A DNA stretch of 64,000 bases from Spongiibacter thalassae. GTDB taxonomy: Bacteria; Pseudomonadota; Gammaproteobacteria; Pseudomonadales; Spongiibacteraceae. The notes beneath the pieces are model-generated. The model saw only the letters and a list, made by a program, of their open reading frames with translations. It was not told where the DNA came from and made no database searches. The DNA lies in contig NZ_JAAWWK010000003.1 in assembly GCF_012272835.1 (NCBI RefSeq), positions 310,001 to 374,000 on the forward strand, in the 5' to 3' direction. Positions 46,787-55,972 of the stretch are shown here, piece after piece; position 1 is the first letter of the stretch; every line of letters begins with the position of its first letter. Made by a program: the position numbers and the translations under genes.

Positions 46787-48961
46787 ATGAGATACATCCG
46801 ATTAGAAAAAGACAATGACGGCATCGTTGAATTCATCTTCGATCAGCCGGGTAAAAGCGTGAATACCATGGGCGCGGAGTACGACGAGGCAATGCGTGCC
46901 GCCGTTGCCAAAGTACAGGACATGGTTGCAGCGGGGAACATTACCGGTATCTATGTGCGCAGTGGCAAGCCCGGGCAGTTCTTTGCCGGTGGTGATATCA
47001 AGGAAATGCTGGAAATGGATATCAATCCGCCTGTGGCGGAAAAAACCCGTATGTACGAGGGAATAATGGCTACCAAGGCGCCACTGCGTATTCTGGAAAC
47101 ACTCGGCGTGCCGGTCGCCGTAGGCATTAACGGCCCGGCATTGGGTGGCGGCTTTGAGATTGCCCTGGCGTGCCACTACCGCGTCGCCATCGAGGGCGTA
47201 CAAATGGGACTGCCCGAGGCGATGATTGGATTGATGCCCGGTGCCGGTGGTGTCGTGCGTATGACCTATCTACTGGGTATGCAGGAGGCGATCGGGCTGA
47301 TTAGCCAGGGCCGGCGGCTCAAGGCTCAGCAGGCGCTGAAAAAGGGCCTGGTCCACCAGCTCGCGAAAGACGAAGCGGATATGCACGCCAAGTCGAAGGC
47401 GTGGATTAAAGCGCAATCGGAGACAGAGGAAAAAGCAGCCCAACCCTGGGACAAAGAAGGCTATACCATTCCAGGAGGCGGCCCTGATGACCCGCAAAAT
47501 CAGGGACTTACGTTTTTTGGCCCGGCTAACGTGATGGTACAGACGAAAAACCTGATGCCAGCACAGAACGCGATTTTTGCCTGTGTGGTCGATGCCGCGA
47601 GAGTAGACTTCGATACCGCCCAGAAAATCGAGGGTCGTTACTTCCTCAGCCTGCTGCTGGACCAAACGGCGCGAAATATGATGACGGCCTTTTTTGTCCA
47701 GATGGAGGCCCTGAACCGGGGGGCCAGCCGCCCTTCAGCGCCAGAAAAATTCGTCTGCAGAAAACTGGGAATATTGGGGGCCGGGCAAATGGGCGCGGGC
47801 ATCGCCGCTCTGGCCGCGCAAAAGGGCATTGATGTCGTACTTAAGGACATCAACGAAGAAGCAGCTGAAAAGGGTGCCTACTACGCGCAGGCCTTTTACG
47901 ATAAGGGCATCAGTAAAGGGAAGCTAACCGAAGCACAGAAAGCCGACTATCTGGCTCGGATCGCACCAACAGCAGATTATCAGCTGCTGGCGGACTGCGA
48001 CCTGGTGATTGAAGCGGTATTTGAAGACCGCTCGGTGAAAGCTCTTGTTACCCGGGAAGCGGAGGCGGTGCTGGCCAAGCACGCGGTATTCGCATCGAAT
48101 ACCTCAGCCTTGCCGATCAGCGAGTTGGCCGAGGCCAGCAGCCGAGCCAGTAACTTTATCGGTATGCACTTCTTTTCTCCGGCGGAGAAAATGCCGCTGG
48201 TTGAGATCATTCGCGGGCAACACACCAGTGACGACACCCTGGCCAAGGCCTTTGACCTGGCCCAGCAGTTGGGTAAAACACCCATTGTGGTGAATGACGC
48301 CCCCGGCTTTTTCACCACCAGAGTCATCAGCCAGACCATTTCCCAGGGCGCAGAGATGCTCGAAGAGGGCGTTAACCCGGTATTGATTGAATCTGCGGCC
48401 CGTGACAACGGTTCGCCGGTGGGCCCATTGGCGGCAATCGATGAAATCAGCCAGGAAACCGCCTATAAAAATGGCCAGCAGGCGAAGGCCGATGCTCTTG
48501 CCCAAGGCAATACGTGGCAGGACAACGCGGCGTCGCGCATACTGGATAAAATGGTGAATGAATACGGCCGTCGAGGGAAAGTGCACGGCGGCGGCTACTA
48601 CGATTATCCGGAAGGGGGCAAGAAAAGGATATGGCCTGGACTGAAGGAGGCTTTCGCGCCACAGGGTTACCGCGATATTCCCTACGCCGATATTCGTGAT
48701 CGTCTGCTGTTCAGTCAGTGCCTTGAAGCGGTGCGAGCGATGCAGGACGGCGTGGTTACCAGCGTGGCCGATGGCAATATCGGTTCTATCATGGGCATAG
48801 GTTTTCCCGCCCAAACCGGAGGGGTATTCCAGGCGATCAATGCCTACGGTGCACCAGCCTTTGTCGAGCGTGCGAGAGAGTTGGCCAGTCGCTACGGAGA
48901 GGTGTTTGCACCGCCAGAGTTACTGCTTGACTACGCCCAGTCCGGTAAGAAGTTCCTCTGA
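46787..48961 (+). CDS. 3-hydroxyacyl-CoA dehydrogenase / enoyl-CoA hydratase (FadB/FadJ-type)
   Basis: 724-residue multifunctional beta-oxidation enzyme. Residues 1-~200 are the crotonase domain with both catalytic Glu contexts ([15 protein letters not shown] and [14 protein letters not shown]). The Rossmann domain begins at about 325 with [15 protein letters not shown], followed by the dehydrogenase motifs [18 protein letters not shown] and the C-terminal helical domains. ATG 46787 has GAGAG-type sequence upstream. The two genes together cover hydration, dehydrogenation and thiolysis of acyl-CoA; an acyl-CoA dehydrogenase is not in this window. Confidence 0.92.
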   Translation: MRYIRLEKDNDGIVEFIFDQPGKSVNTMGAEYDEAMRAAVAKVQDMVAAGNITGIYVRSGKPGQFFAGGDIKEMLEMDINPPVAEKTRMYEGIMATKAPLRILETLGVPVAVGINGPALGGGFEIALACHYRVAIEGVQMGLPEAMIGLMPGAGGVVRMTYLLGMQEAIGLISQGRRLKAQQALKKGLVHQLAKDEADMHAKSKAWIKAQSETEEKAAQPWDKEGYTIPGGGPDDPQNQGLTFFGPANVMVQTKNLMPAQNAIFACVVDAARVDFDTAQKIEGRYFLSLLLDQTARNMMTAFFVQMEALNRGASRPSAPEKFVCRKLGILGAGQMGAGIAALAAQKGIDVVLKDINEEAAEKGAYYAQAFYDKGISKGKLTEAQKADYLARIAPTADYQLLADCDLVIEAVFEDRSVKALVTREAEAVLAKHAVFASNTSALPISELAEASSRASNFIGMHFFSPAEKMPLVEIIRGQHTSDDTLAKAFDLAQQLGKTPIVVNDAPGFFTTRVISQTISQGAEMLEEGVNPVLIESAARDNGSPVGPLAAIDEISQETAYKNGQQAKADALAQGNTWQDNAASRILDKMVNEYGRRGKVHGGGYYDYPEGGKKRIWPGLKEAFAPQGYRDIPYADIRDRLLFSQCLEAVRAMQDGVVTSVADGNIGSIMGIGFPAQTGGVFQAINAYGAPAFVERARELASRYGEVFAPPELLLDYAQSGKKFL

Positions 48962-49014
48962 CCCGATACGCCGCCAATTGCCGATTTTCAGTAATTGGCG
49001 GCGGTTTGTACGGC

Positions 49015-49950
49015 CTATTCCACCGCACTGAGGTCGAGAAAGGTTTCAGTGTGAATTCGGGGCCGGGCCGCGCCCTTCAGAAAGCAGTGTCGCTGCCAGT
49101 GCTGAATAAACGACAGTGACCCGCAGAGGTACACTACAAATTCACTTAACGGGCCCAGCGCCGCGACCCCATCTGCGATACTTTCCGGCGAAAGCCATCG
49201 CGGGAAGGAGGCAGCCCCGTCGCGATGATGACCAAGGCTTTCCAGCGCCGCTGCGAACTCCGACTGCTCAGCGGTGGCCAAAAAGTGCATGACTCGCTGC
49301 GTGTCCTGTTCCCGAACACGTTCTGCCATCGACAGCAACGGCGCAATACCAGTACCTTCCCCCAAAAACAGGATCGGGCGACCATCATCTCGCTCATCCA
49401 GTAAAAAGTTTCCCAATGGCCCACGCAGTTGAATGGTGTCACCTATCGCCATCCCCCGAATAAGTCGAGAACTGATCGCGCCATTGCGGCGGTATCGAAC
49501 CAGAAGAGTAAGATCACCGGCGCTGGCACTGCCGATGGGGGAAAAAAATCGCTGCTGTTGGCCTTCACAGGACAGTGCAAAATACTGGCCCGGTTGCCAC
49601 GTGCAGCGTGCACTTAATGTTACCTTGTAAAAGTCATCACCAAGTTGCTCGCGCCCGGTCAGGTGGGCATCCAGCCAGGTGTTGCGCCGCTGGGGTAGGG
49701 CAATGGTCATATCAGATAACGGCACAAGGCGACAGCTGAGAAAGGCGCCTTGCTGCTGTTGCCGGTCACTCAGTCCGGACTGCGCCTTGCGTAACTGCGT
49801 GGAGGGCGGACGCTCCTCCATCACGCAGCTTTGGCATATTCCGGCCTGGCAGCTGTGGGGGATACGGCATTGGTGGCGCAAAAGGCAGTGGAGTACTGAC
49901 TCACCGTCGCGCAATTGATAGGCTTGTCCGTCGAAGAATAGCGTAGGCAT
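49015..49950 (-). CDS. 2Fe-2S/FAD oxidoreductase (flavodoxin reductase-like electron transfer protein)
   Basis: 311 residues. An N-terminal plant-type [2Fe-2S] ferredoxin domain (C34, C39, C42 and a fourth Cys in GAFLSCRL near 72) is followed by a FAD domain (TWQPGQYFALSC, FSPIGSAS) and an NAD-binding domain (LFLGEGTGIAPLLSMAERV). This is the layout of oxygenase reductases such as those of naphthalene or benzoate dioxygenases. No oxygenase is adjacent, so the electron acceptor is unknown; a partner such as the sterol-desaturase-type enzyme at 10998 is conceivable but unsupported. ATG 49950 is preferred over a GTG two codons upstream. Confidence 0.85.
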   Translation of the reverse strand: MPTLFFDGQAYQLRDGESVLHCLLRHQCRIPHSCQAGICQSCVMEERPPSTQLRKAQSGLSDRQQQQGAFLSCRLVPLSDMTIALPQRRNTWLDAHLTGREQLGDDFYKVTLSARCTWQPGQYFALSCEGQQQRFFSPIGSASAGDLTLLVRYRRNGAISSRLIRGMAIGDTIQLRGPLGNFLLDERDDGRPILFLGEGTGIAPLLSMAERVREQDTQRVMHFLATAEQSEFAAALESLGHHRDGAASFPRWLSPESIADGVAALGPLSEFVVYLCGSLSFIQHWQRHCFLKGAARPRIHTETFLDLSAVE

Positions 49951-50044
49951 ACACACCGCTCAGTTAACGCTTGAAATCAAGTTTATCATGTTGGGCGGCG
50001 TTGTTTTTTAATTGATAGTACACAACAGGGAAGGGGGCTAGCTG

Positions 50045-50746
50045 ATGCAATCAGCAGATCAGGAGCACGCCATTATTACCGGGTGGCGAAACAATGCCCG
50101 TCCGTGGGCAGAAGCCGTTCGTGCAGGGGTAATAAAAAGTCGTCGTGAAGTGACCGATCAGGCGATATTGTCTGCGGTGCTTCGCTTTTCGCCTCGGCGT
50201 GTACTCGACATCGGTTGCGGGGAGGGTTGGCTACTCCGTCGCTTGGCCGAACGTCAGGTCTACGGGGTGGGGATCGACGGGGCGGCAGACCTGGTAGCGC
50301 TTGCCAATAGTGCTTCAGCTGATAAAGAGCTCGGCAATTACCGCTGCCACGCCTACGATGAAATAGCGGCATCACCGACTCTGTTGAGCGATGTCAACGC
50401 AGATGTCATTGTATGTAATTTTTCACTTTTGGGGGAATCGCTATCCCCCTTATTACAAGCACTTCCCCATGGCTTGGCAGGTCGGGGGCACTTGATTGTG
50501 CAAACGCTGCACCCCTGTTTTTTACCTGGCGACTACTGTTCGGGCTGGCGAGAGGGCAGTTGGCAGGGGCTGGCTCCGGCTGTCGCCGAAGGCTTTGCGG
50601 AGCCAGTGCCCTGGTATTTTCGCACGCTTGAGGATTGGCTTTCCTTGTTTTCAGCCACTGGCTGGCAGTTACAGCAAATCACCGAGCCCTGTTTCGACGG
50701 GGCAACAGAACCCGTGTCAGTAATATTTACCCTGGGGCACGCATAA
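50045..50746 (+). CDS. Class I SAM-dependent methyltransferase
   Basis: 233-residue soluble methyltransferase: motif I VLDIGCGEGWLLRRLAE (about 53-69), acidic residue in GVGIDGAADL, and IVCNFSLLGESLSPLL in the post-II position. Resembles UbiG/BioC-like small-molecule methyltransferases, but the substrate cannot be named. AGGGGGCTAGCTG precedes the ATG. It is divergent from the 2Fe-2S reductase (94-base gap) and the TM2 gene follows after 43 bases. Confidence 0.85.
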   Translation: MQSADQEHAIITGWRNNARPWAEAVRAGVIKSRREVTDQAILSAVLRFSPRRVLDIGCGEGWLLRRLAERQVYGVGIDGAADLVALANSASADKELGNYRCHAYDEIAASPTLLSDVNADVIVCNFSLLGESLSPLLQALPHGLAGRGHLIVQTLHPCFLPGDYCSGWREGSWQGLAPAVAEGFAEPVPWYFRTLEDWLSLFSATGWQLQQITEPCFDGATEPVSVIFTLGHA

Positions 50747-50789
50747 ATTTCGGCATTGCCCCTGGCGCACAACTAACTCAGGAATACTT

Positions 50790-51194
50790 ATGGACTCTGT
50801 CAACGATACCCACAACAAATACGTCGCCTATGTTCTCTGGCTATTTGGCTTTATGGGGGTACATCGCTTTTATCTGGGGCGACCGATCAGTGGCACAATC
50901 TATTTTTTTACGCTCGGCTTGTTTTTAGTGGGGTGGATTGTCGACCTTTTTCTGATCCCCGGCATGGAGCGCGAGGCAGACCGCCGTTTTATTGAAGGCA
51001 GCCACAGCTATACCCTGGCGTGGGTGCTGCTGACCTTCCTGGGTATTTTCGGCCTTCATCGCATGTACCTGGGTAAATACATCACCGGTGTACTTTATTT
51101 GCTTACCGGGGGCCTGTTCCTATTCGGCGTCATCTATGACTATTGGACGCTTAATCAGCAGGTTAACGACAAAAATACCGAGATGTTTTACTGA
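50790..51194 (+). CDS. TM2 domain protein (two tandem TM2 units)
   Basis: 134-residue membrane protein with two copies of the TM2 unit: YVAYVLWLFGFMGVHRFYLG (about 11-30) and LAWVLLTFLGIFGLHRMYLG (about 76-95), each followed by a second helix and an acidic or Asp-containing turn. TM2 proteins are small inner-membrane proteins of unknown function. The end carries a short charged tail. A bidirectional terminator follows 18 bases after the stop. Confidence 0.9.
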   Translation: MDSVNDTHNKYVAYVLWLFGFMGVHRFYLGRPISGTIYFFTLGLFLVGWIVDLFLIPGMEREADRRFIEGSHSYTLAWVLLTFLGIFGLHRMYLGKYITGVLYLLTGGLFLFGVIYDYWTLNQQVNDKNTEMFY

Positions 51195-51212
51195 AGCGCG
51201 CAGGAAAAGCCG

Positions 51213-51249
51213 ATACAAAAAACCGCGCCTTATGCGCGGTTTTTTGTAT
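51213..51249. terminator. Bidirectional intrinsic terminator
   Basis: Perfect 16-base-pair inverted repeat (51213-51228 with 51234-51249) around a 5-base loop, with a GC core CCGCGC/GCGCGG flanked by six A on the left and six T on the right. It can end transcription of the TM2 gene (plus) and of bcsG (minus), which stops 10 bases to the right. Confidence 0.93.
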
Positions 51250-51259
51250 GCTCATTTTG

Positions 51260-52870
51260 TTATTGGTAGGGCGTCCAGGTCTCTCCGTCCAGTGAGAGGT
51301 AGGCCTTGCCGCCGATCTGCATCACCGTACTACCATCATTCTGAGAAACAGGATCGGTCTCAGGCAGGTTCAAGGTCAAGTCTTCCGCGCGGTACTGCTG
51401 GTTATTGAACAACTTGAACTCCAATATATTCGCAACAATCTGTCCCAGCGCCTGGAAGCTGCTGGCCTGACCAACCCTGACAGGGTCGCCAGCGCGACGG
51501 ATATTCGGGCCAATAATTTTTACGCCCACTGGAATATGGGTAATGGAGGGTGTGGGAATTTCCCGCATACCGGAAATTTGTGTAGAGTCCCCGCGCAGGC
51601 TGGCACCGTGTTCCGGAATCATTACCACTACAACGTTACGTCCTGATGCTTCCAGAGTTTTAAAGAACTGGCCAAGATCCGAGAACAGAATGTCCAGACG
51701 GCGGGCATAGCTCTTGTTTCCAAACAGGGCCTCTTCGCCAATGATACGGTTACCATCGTGCAAGCTTGGCGTATTGTAAATTGCAGCGACCTTACCTGCA
51801 GGATTGTTTAAACGAGTCTTCCACCACTGTTCAAGCACATCCCTGTCGCGGAATATCGGCGTACCATCAAAGGCCTTCTGGGCGCGCTCAAATCCGCGCA
51901 GCGGGAAAAGCTCCGCATCTATGCGACCGTATTGACGGGTGCGCTCAAGAAAGCTGTCGAATTTACCGTCGTGGTTCATAAGCAGCGCGGATTCGAATTC
52001 ATGGGATTCCAGCTGTTCGAACAACAGACAGGAGGGGTCAACGTCTTCGTAGAGATCCTGGTGTGCGGGCTGGCCGCAGCTGGCTCTTGTCAGGCGCAGC
52101 AGGGCGGGGCCACTGTAGCTTGTTGCGGAGTTAAACTGCTCAAAGAGTATATCGAACTCGCTCATCAATGGGTGGTTTAGCCGGTTAACGACCTCCATGT
52201 CATCCCAGGATAAGGAGCAAACACTAAGGAAAATAATGTCGAAATCGGCTTGATTGTTCGCAATATTGGGGAAGGCTACCTGACGATTTTTCTCGCTGGA
52301 GAAAAATTGATCCAGCCGTTCATTCAGGCCTGCATCGCTTAAGTCTGTGGGGGTATTGGTTGCTCTCGCTACAGTTTGCGGGGCCGTCGCTACCGCACTG
52401 TTGTTGGTATCTGCGGGGCGGAAAACCAAAATACTGAGCATGGCGACCAGTACCACGGGGGTCATGCGGAATATACGATTCGCTATCAGGTAGGCGACAA
52501 TCCCCACCAGCATGGTCATCACGACATTGACGGGCAGGAAGCGTAGCACCAATTCCAGCAGGTAGTCGGCCTCAAAGGTGCTGAGCTGTTCCATCTGGGC
52601 AAAAAGTCGCGACAAGGGCGGCATATGGGAATCATAGTGAAGCAGCCACAAACCGATGACAATGGCGATGACCTGGCGCAACAGCCGCGCGAGTGCGAGA
52701 GGCAGAGGGAGCAGCAAAAATGCGGCAAAAGCGAGATTTTCGAGAAGATGGAAGTCGATTACACCGGCAAAATAAAGTGCAAGTTTCGCGAGAAAATAAA
52801 AATTCCAAGCGGCGAGTTCAGGCAGACGTAATGTGCTATCGGGAGACGGCAGGGGCGCTGTCGCTTTCAT
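51260..52870 (-). CDS. bcsG: Cellulose phosphoethanolamine transferase BcsG
   Basis: Inner-membrane zinc enzyme that transfers phosphoethanolamine from phosphatidylethanolamine to cellulose. 536 residues: about five N-terminal membrane segments (20-150), then a periplasmic alkaline-phosphatase-like domain. The catalytic set of E. coli BcsG is matched: nucleophile Ser253 in SYSGPALLR, Cys218 in LSVCSLSWDD, His371 in SLHDG, and Glu420-His421 in IPEHGASL. The spacings Cys-Ser (35) and Ser-His (118) equal those of E. coli. It is third in bcsE-bcsF-bcsG on the minus strand. It implies modified, not plain, cellulose. Confidence 0.95.
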   Translation of the reverse strand: MKATAPLPSPDSTLRLPELAAWNFYFLAKLALYFAGVIDFHLLENLAFAAFLLLPLPLALARLLRQVIAIVIGLWLLHYDSHMPPLSRLFAQMEQLSTFEADYLLELVLRFLPVNVVMTMLVGIVAYLIANRIFRMTPVVLVAMLSILVFRPADTNNSAVATAPQTVARATNTPTDLSDAGLNERLDQFFSSEKNRQVAFPNIANNQADFDIIFLSVCSLSWDDMEVVNRLNHPLMSEFDILFEQFNSATSYSGPALLRLTRASCGQPAHQDLYEDVDPSCLLFEQLESHEFESALLMNHDGKFDSFLERTRQYGRIDAELFPLRGFERAQKAFDGTPIFRDRDVLEQWWKTRLNNPAGKVAAIYNTPSLHDGNRIIGEEALFGNKSYARRLDILFSDLGQFFKTLEASGRNVVVVMIPEHGASLRGDSTQISGMREIPTPSITHIPVGVKIIGPNIRRAGDPVRVGQASSFQALGQIVANILEFKLFNNQQYRAEDLTLNLPETDPVSQNDGSTVMQIGGKAYLSLDGETWTPYQ

Positions 52871-52875
52871 TAATT

Positions 52876-53070
52876 TTAGTCCTTAACGCTAGGCTTTTTG
52901 CTATTGGAATTATCGTCCTGCCCCAGTTTGTAGCGGCGCAGATGGGCAGGCTCAGTGTGGGTATCAAGAAAATGCACGATCCATGCTGCGACTTCCCTAA
53001 AGAAATAGCCAAACAGAAAGCCTGATGCCAAACCGATAAAAAGCGTACTCAGAAAACTGTGTATTGTCAT
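52876..53070 (-). CDS. bcsF: Cellulose biosynthesis protein BcsF
   Basis: 64-residue single-pass membrane protein (hydrophobic segment about 5-30, charged C-terminal tail rich in Lys, Arg and Asp), the size and layout of E. coli BcsF (63). In E. coli it recruits the BcsE c-di-GMP sensor to the membrane synthase. Sequence similarity in such a small protein is weak, so the call leans on its place between bcsE and bcsG, 5 bases upstream of bcsG. Confidence 0.78.
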   Translation of the reverse strand: MTIHSFLSTLFIGLASGFLFGYFFREVAAWIVHFLDTHTEPAHLRRYKLGQDDNSNSKKPSVKD

Positions 53071-53118
53071 TGTGAAACCCTGTAATTACCACCCAGTCAA
53101 TTTAGAGGCGTCCGCAAC

Positions 53119-54699
53119 TCAGTGCAGGTTTTCGCCGGTGTAGGTCCGGCGCTTGGCGAAGCGGTAACCCCGTTCCACTTTCTGTGCGTTGACCTCGCCC
53201 TTGGGGTCGCGTGCGTCCAGCAGGTCCCTGGCTCGCTCGGTATCGATGGCAACTTCGGATTTGCCTATCTGTTTCAACTCGCTGTTGATTGTGTTCGGCT
53301 GGTGATACACCTGACGCCCGCTGAAAATGTCGTTAACCGGCAGTTCAAGCGAGTTGTGCAGAGCCGTGTCCACATCGTCGATACCGCAGGCATAAAGGAA
53401 CAAATAGACCATATCGTTAGCGATGGTTAGCAGGTCTCCCTCTCGACGTAAGCGGCACAGACCGAGCGTTTGCTCCAGGGATATCCCCTCCAGCGGTTTA
53501 AGCTGAATAAGCAAGTGGGTCATTTCACCGTAACGGGTGTTACCGAAGGCACGCTGAACATAGCGTACGAAATCCTGTGGCTCACAATAACCATGAAAGC
53601 GAGAGTAAGGCCGCATTTCGCTCAGTTTGGACAGAGTGGGTGGCAGCGAGCGCTTGAACAACATTCCTTGCAAGGCCGATACCATGTTACGCACCCGCGC
53701 GCCCTTTACGTTGTAGGGGATAATCAGATTGCAGCCAGCATTAAGCAGGTACACTTCATCGGCTGAGCGCAAACAACGATCGGTTTCCCGTACAACAATT
53801 TTCAGTTTTTCACCGGCGCGGCAGCGAAGTTGGTAGACCAAAATGGCCAGCTCGTCGATTTCGCTGGTATTCCGGCAGCGCAGTATCACAGTGGCCGCGT
53901 TGATATTTTCCTGAAGGCTGGCGACCAATTCCAGGTTGTTGGTTTTATCGGCAACAACGTGTTGGCGCGGGTAGAGGTCTCGGTAAATATCACTCAGGGT
54001 GAAAATAGTGTCCGAATCGGTGGTGCTTTTCAGCACTTCAATATTGTGCTTGCCCACTTTCTCCCCGTCGGTGACGACGAAGGAATGGGGGTCGCTATGA
54101 AACAACCATTCCTGATCGGCGATGAGATTATCGGGGAGGTGCCAGAAGTCGACATCCACGCTGAACGTGTTGTCGTTATTCTGGTTGTGAGCGGCCAAGC
54201 CCATCAGTACTGCATTACAGCCTTTCAGGCTGGGCCACAGGGTTTCGTATTGCCCGTGGATCATAAACAGCACGGAATGTTCGTTTTCGGAACAAAACCG
54301 CTTCCAGGCGGAAAGTTCCCTGCGTAACTCAGCGTCGCTGCTACGGGCGAAGCAGTGCTCGTCAAGGACGACGCAGATCTGCTGCTTGCGCCCAAGAGGT
54401 AGCCGTTTGATGTCCTTTAACAGACCTCTTAAGCGGATTTTCTCCGCGGATTTAGTGTCGTCGAAAAAATAGGTTGTTTCTGCATTCCGCTCCAGCAGGA
54501 GATGAATTTGAGCCGCTTCGCTGTGGTGGAAGCTCTTTTTGAAAGTCTTTGCAGTATCTTGAACAATCAAAAAACTATCGCGATGCAATAGATTCGTCAG
54601 AGGTGCGATCAGCTCCTGAGCGGAATGAGTCATCAGACAATACAGGCCTTCCTGTTTCAATGAGTGGCGCAGCGTGACCTGCATGTCCTGTTCTGGCAT
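53119..54699 (-). CDS. bcsE: Cellulose biosynthesis c-di-GMP sensor BcsE
   Basis: 526 residues, against 523 in E. coli BcsE. Layout: N-terminal degenerate receiver-like and NTPase-like regions and a C-terminal GIL domain. The c-di-GMP-binding RxxD is R304-D307 (RETD), followed by CLRSADEVYLLNAGCNLIIP split around ADEVYLL. BcsE boosts cellulose synthesis through BcsF and the BcsRQ complex. ATG 54699 is preceded by GGAGAA; the open frame 13 codons upstream is not needed. It is divergent from bcsR. Confidence 0.92.
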   Translation of the reverse strand: MPEQDMQVTLRHSLKQEGLYCLMTHSAQELIAPLTNLLHRDSFLIVQDTAKTFKKSFHHSEAAQIHLLLERNAETTYFFDDTKSAEKIRLRGLLKDIKRLPLGRKQQICVVLDEHCFARSSDAELRRELSAWKRFCSENEHSVLFMIHGQYETLWPSLKGCNAVLMGLAAHNQNNDNTFSVDVDFWHLPDNLIADQEWLFHSDPHSFVVTDGEKVGKHNIEVLKSTTDSDTIFTLSDIYRDLYPRQHVVADKTNNLELVASLQENINAATVILRCRNTSEIDELAILVYQLRCRAGEKLKIVVRETDRCLRSADEVYLLNAGCNLIIPYNVKGARVRNMVSALQGMLFKRSLPPTLSKLSEMRPYSRFHGYCEPQDFVRYVQRAFGNTRYGEMTHLLIQLKPLEGISLEQTLGLCRLRREGDLLTIANDMVYLFLYACGIDDVDTALHNSLELPVNDIFSGRQVYHQPNTINSELKQIGKSEVAIDTERARDLLDARDPKGEVNAQKVERGYRFAKRRTYTGENLH

Positions 54700-54915
54700 T
54701 GCGAAATTTCTCCGAGCGCTGGGCTGTAGCGACCACAAATGGTAAAAATGTCAAGAATACACTTCACAAACTATATAGAAAGTATAATAGTATGGCCATT
54801 GTCTAGTGCAACTCATTTTAGACGCGATAGTATGCGTTTAGTGGTATTACTGTACAGCATGTATGTTACTCTTGCGAAAGGGATTTGCTCAGAAATGATA
54901 GAATTGGAGTGGGGC
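54700..54915. promoter_or_regulatory. bcsE/bcsR divergent control region
   Basis: 216 AT-rich bases that must hold the promoters for both halves of the cellulose locus. A perfect TATAAT is at 54783-54788 on the plus strand, but I see only a poor -35 at the right distance. A GTCAA half-site (54750-54754), as found in FleQ boxes, is present without a good second half. No sigma-54 (-24/-12) element and no c-di-GMP riboswitch fold was recognised. The plus-strand frame stays open here, but the residues do not resemble BcsR. Confidence 0.45.
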
Positions 54916-55119
54916 GTGGAGAAAGAAAAAGAAATGATCCAAGATAGGGAATCACCCGTACTTAACAATGCGAACAGGGTAGGTGCAGACGTTCGGGAAG
55001 TACTTCTCTCGCTCGGTGATCGCGGAGCAATGCCCTACAAGGAAAGTCGAGTTCAGCAAGACATTCAACGTATTATCAAAAAGTGGCCGATAGTGGCCGA
55101 ATTGAACGGCGCTCGATAA
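54916..55119 (+). CDS. bcsR: Cellulose biosynthesis protein BcsR
   Basis: Small regulatory subunit that pairs with BcsQ and caps the synthase. From GTG 54916 it has 67 residues, like E. coli BcsR (62). The C-terminal half aligns with it: a helix with DVREVLLSLG, then YKESRVQQDIQRIIKKWPIVAELN, comparable block by block to the E. coli end (ALKRWPLLAEF). GGAG at 54906-54909 is ideally spaced for the GTG; ATG 54934 is an alternative. A start at 54739, giving 126 residues, adds sequence unlike the family. A 109-base gap separates it from bcsQ. Confidence 0.75.
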   Translation: MEKEKEMIQDRESPVLNNANRVGADVREVLLSLGDRGAMPYKESRVQQDIQRIIKKWPIVAELNGAR

Positions 55120-55228
55120 ACAGGCGGTGGCACTTTGGTAGGCCCAAAGCTGGTGCGCCACTCTAAAAAACCGATAGCTGAAAGCGGATGTCAGTACCTC
55201 AATCGATCCGATGTAAGGACTTGTAGCG

Positions 55229-55972
55229 GTGTATAGCCTTTTGTTAAGCGGCGCCCATGGCGGCGTCGGTACAACCACCACAACTGCCAATCTGGCAGCT
55301 GCCCTGCAGGTTCAGGGTTTTAAAACACTCTCGCTGGATCTGAATTGCGATAATGCTTTGGGCACGCACTTTGGTGTACATGTCACCGAGCTCGGTGGCT
55401 GGATGCGGGCCGCGCTGGACGGAGAAGACTCGCGCAACAGCATATTTCAATCCCATGACGGTCGCTGTGTACTCCCCTTTGGCCACGTTGCTCAACAACC
55501 GGACCTGATTTTGCGACGCATGTTGAACGAGCGTCCGTCAATCGTGCGCGAGCTGATTGCAGATCTGTCGGGGGAGGGGTTTGACTATTTACTGATCGAT
55601 GCGCCAACGACTCTTAATCGTTCTCACCTGGGTATCGGTGGCATCGGTGACCTCGAGCTGCTGGTGTGTGGGCCGGAAATTCAATCCTACAGTTTACTGA
55701 AGCGCCGCCGCGAAGAGGTGCTGCACAGCAAAACCCACGTAATAATGAATTGCATTCAGCCTGAGGTCCCGTTGTTTGGCGACCTCGCGGTACTAATCCG
55801 CGAACAATTTGCCCAAAACACAGTGCCAACGGCTATTCATCAGGATTACTCAGTTCCCGATTCATTGGCTTATTTTGAGTCGGTGATCGCGGCTGCACCT
55901 GACAGTCAGTCCGCCAAGGACTTTCATGCACTAGCGCTGTGGTGCACCTCGACGCTCAAGGCGAAAGCGTAA
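55229..55972 (+). CDS. bcsQ: Cellulose biosynthesis ParA/MinD-like protein BcsQ
   Basis: 247-residue P-loop protein related to MinD/ParA; with BcsR it forms a complex at the cytosolic face of the cellulose synthase. The nucleotide loop GAHGGVGTTTTT (8-19) lacks both lysines of the deviant Walker A box, as in E. coli BcsQ (RGGVGTTT). LIDAPTTLNRSHL is the Walker B region. The GTG start at 55229 has AAGGA nine bases upstream. Its stop overlaps the bcsA ATG by one base. Confidence 0.93.
   Translation: MYSLLLSGAHGGVGTTTTTANLAAALQVQGFKTLSLDLNCDNALGTHFGVHVTELGGWMRAALDGEDSRNSIFQSHDGRCVLPFGHVAQQPDLILRRMLNERPSIVRELIADLSGEGFDYLLIDAPTTLNRSHLGIGGIGDLELLVCGPEIQSYSLLKRRREEVLHSKTHVIMNCIQPEVPLFGDLAVLIREQFAQNTVPTAIHQDYSVPDSLAYFESVIAAAPDSQSAKDFHALALWCTSTLKAKA

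Noticed and set aside
49970-49981. CTTGA-AA-TCAAG palindrome before the methyltransferase
   Set aside because: Short, AT-flanked and expected by chance in a window this size; no consensus recognised.
54739-54915. N-terminal extension of bcsR
   Set aside because: Translates to residues unlike BcsR, crosses a TATAAT box, and a well-spaced GGAG points to GTG 54916.
55229-55972. BcsQ lacking Walker A lysines as a broken gene
   Set aside because: The same loss is seen in E. coli BcsQ, so it is a family trait, not damage.
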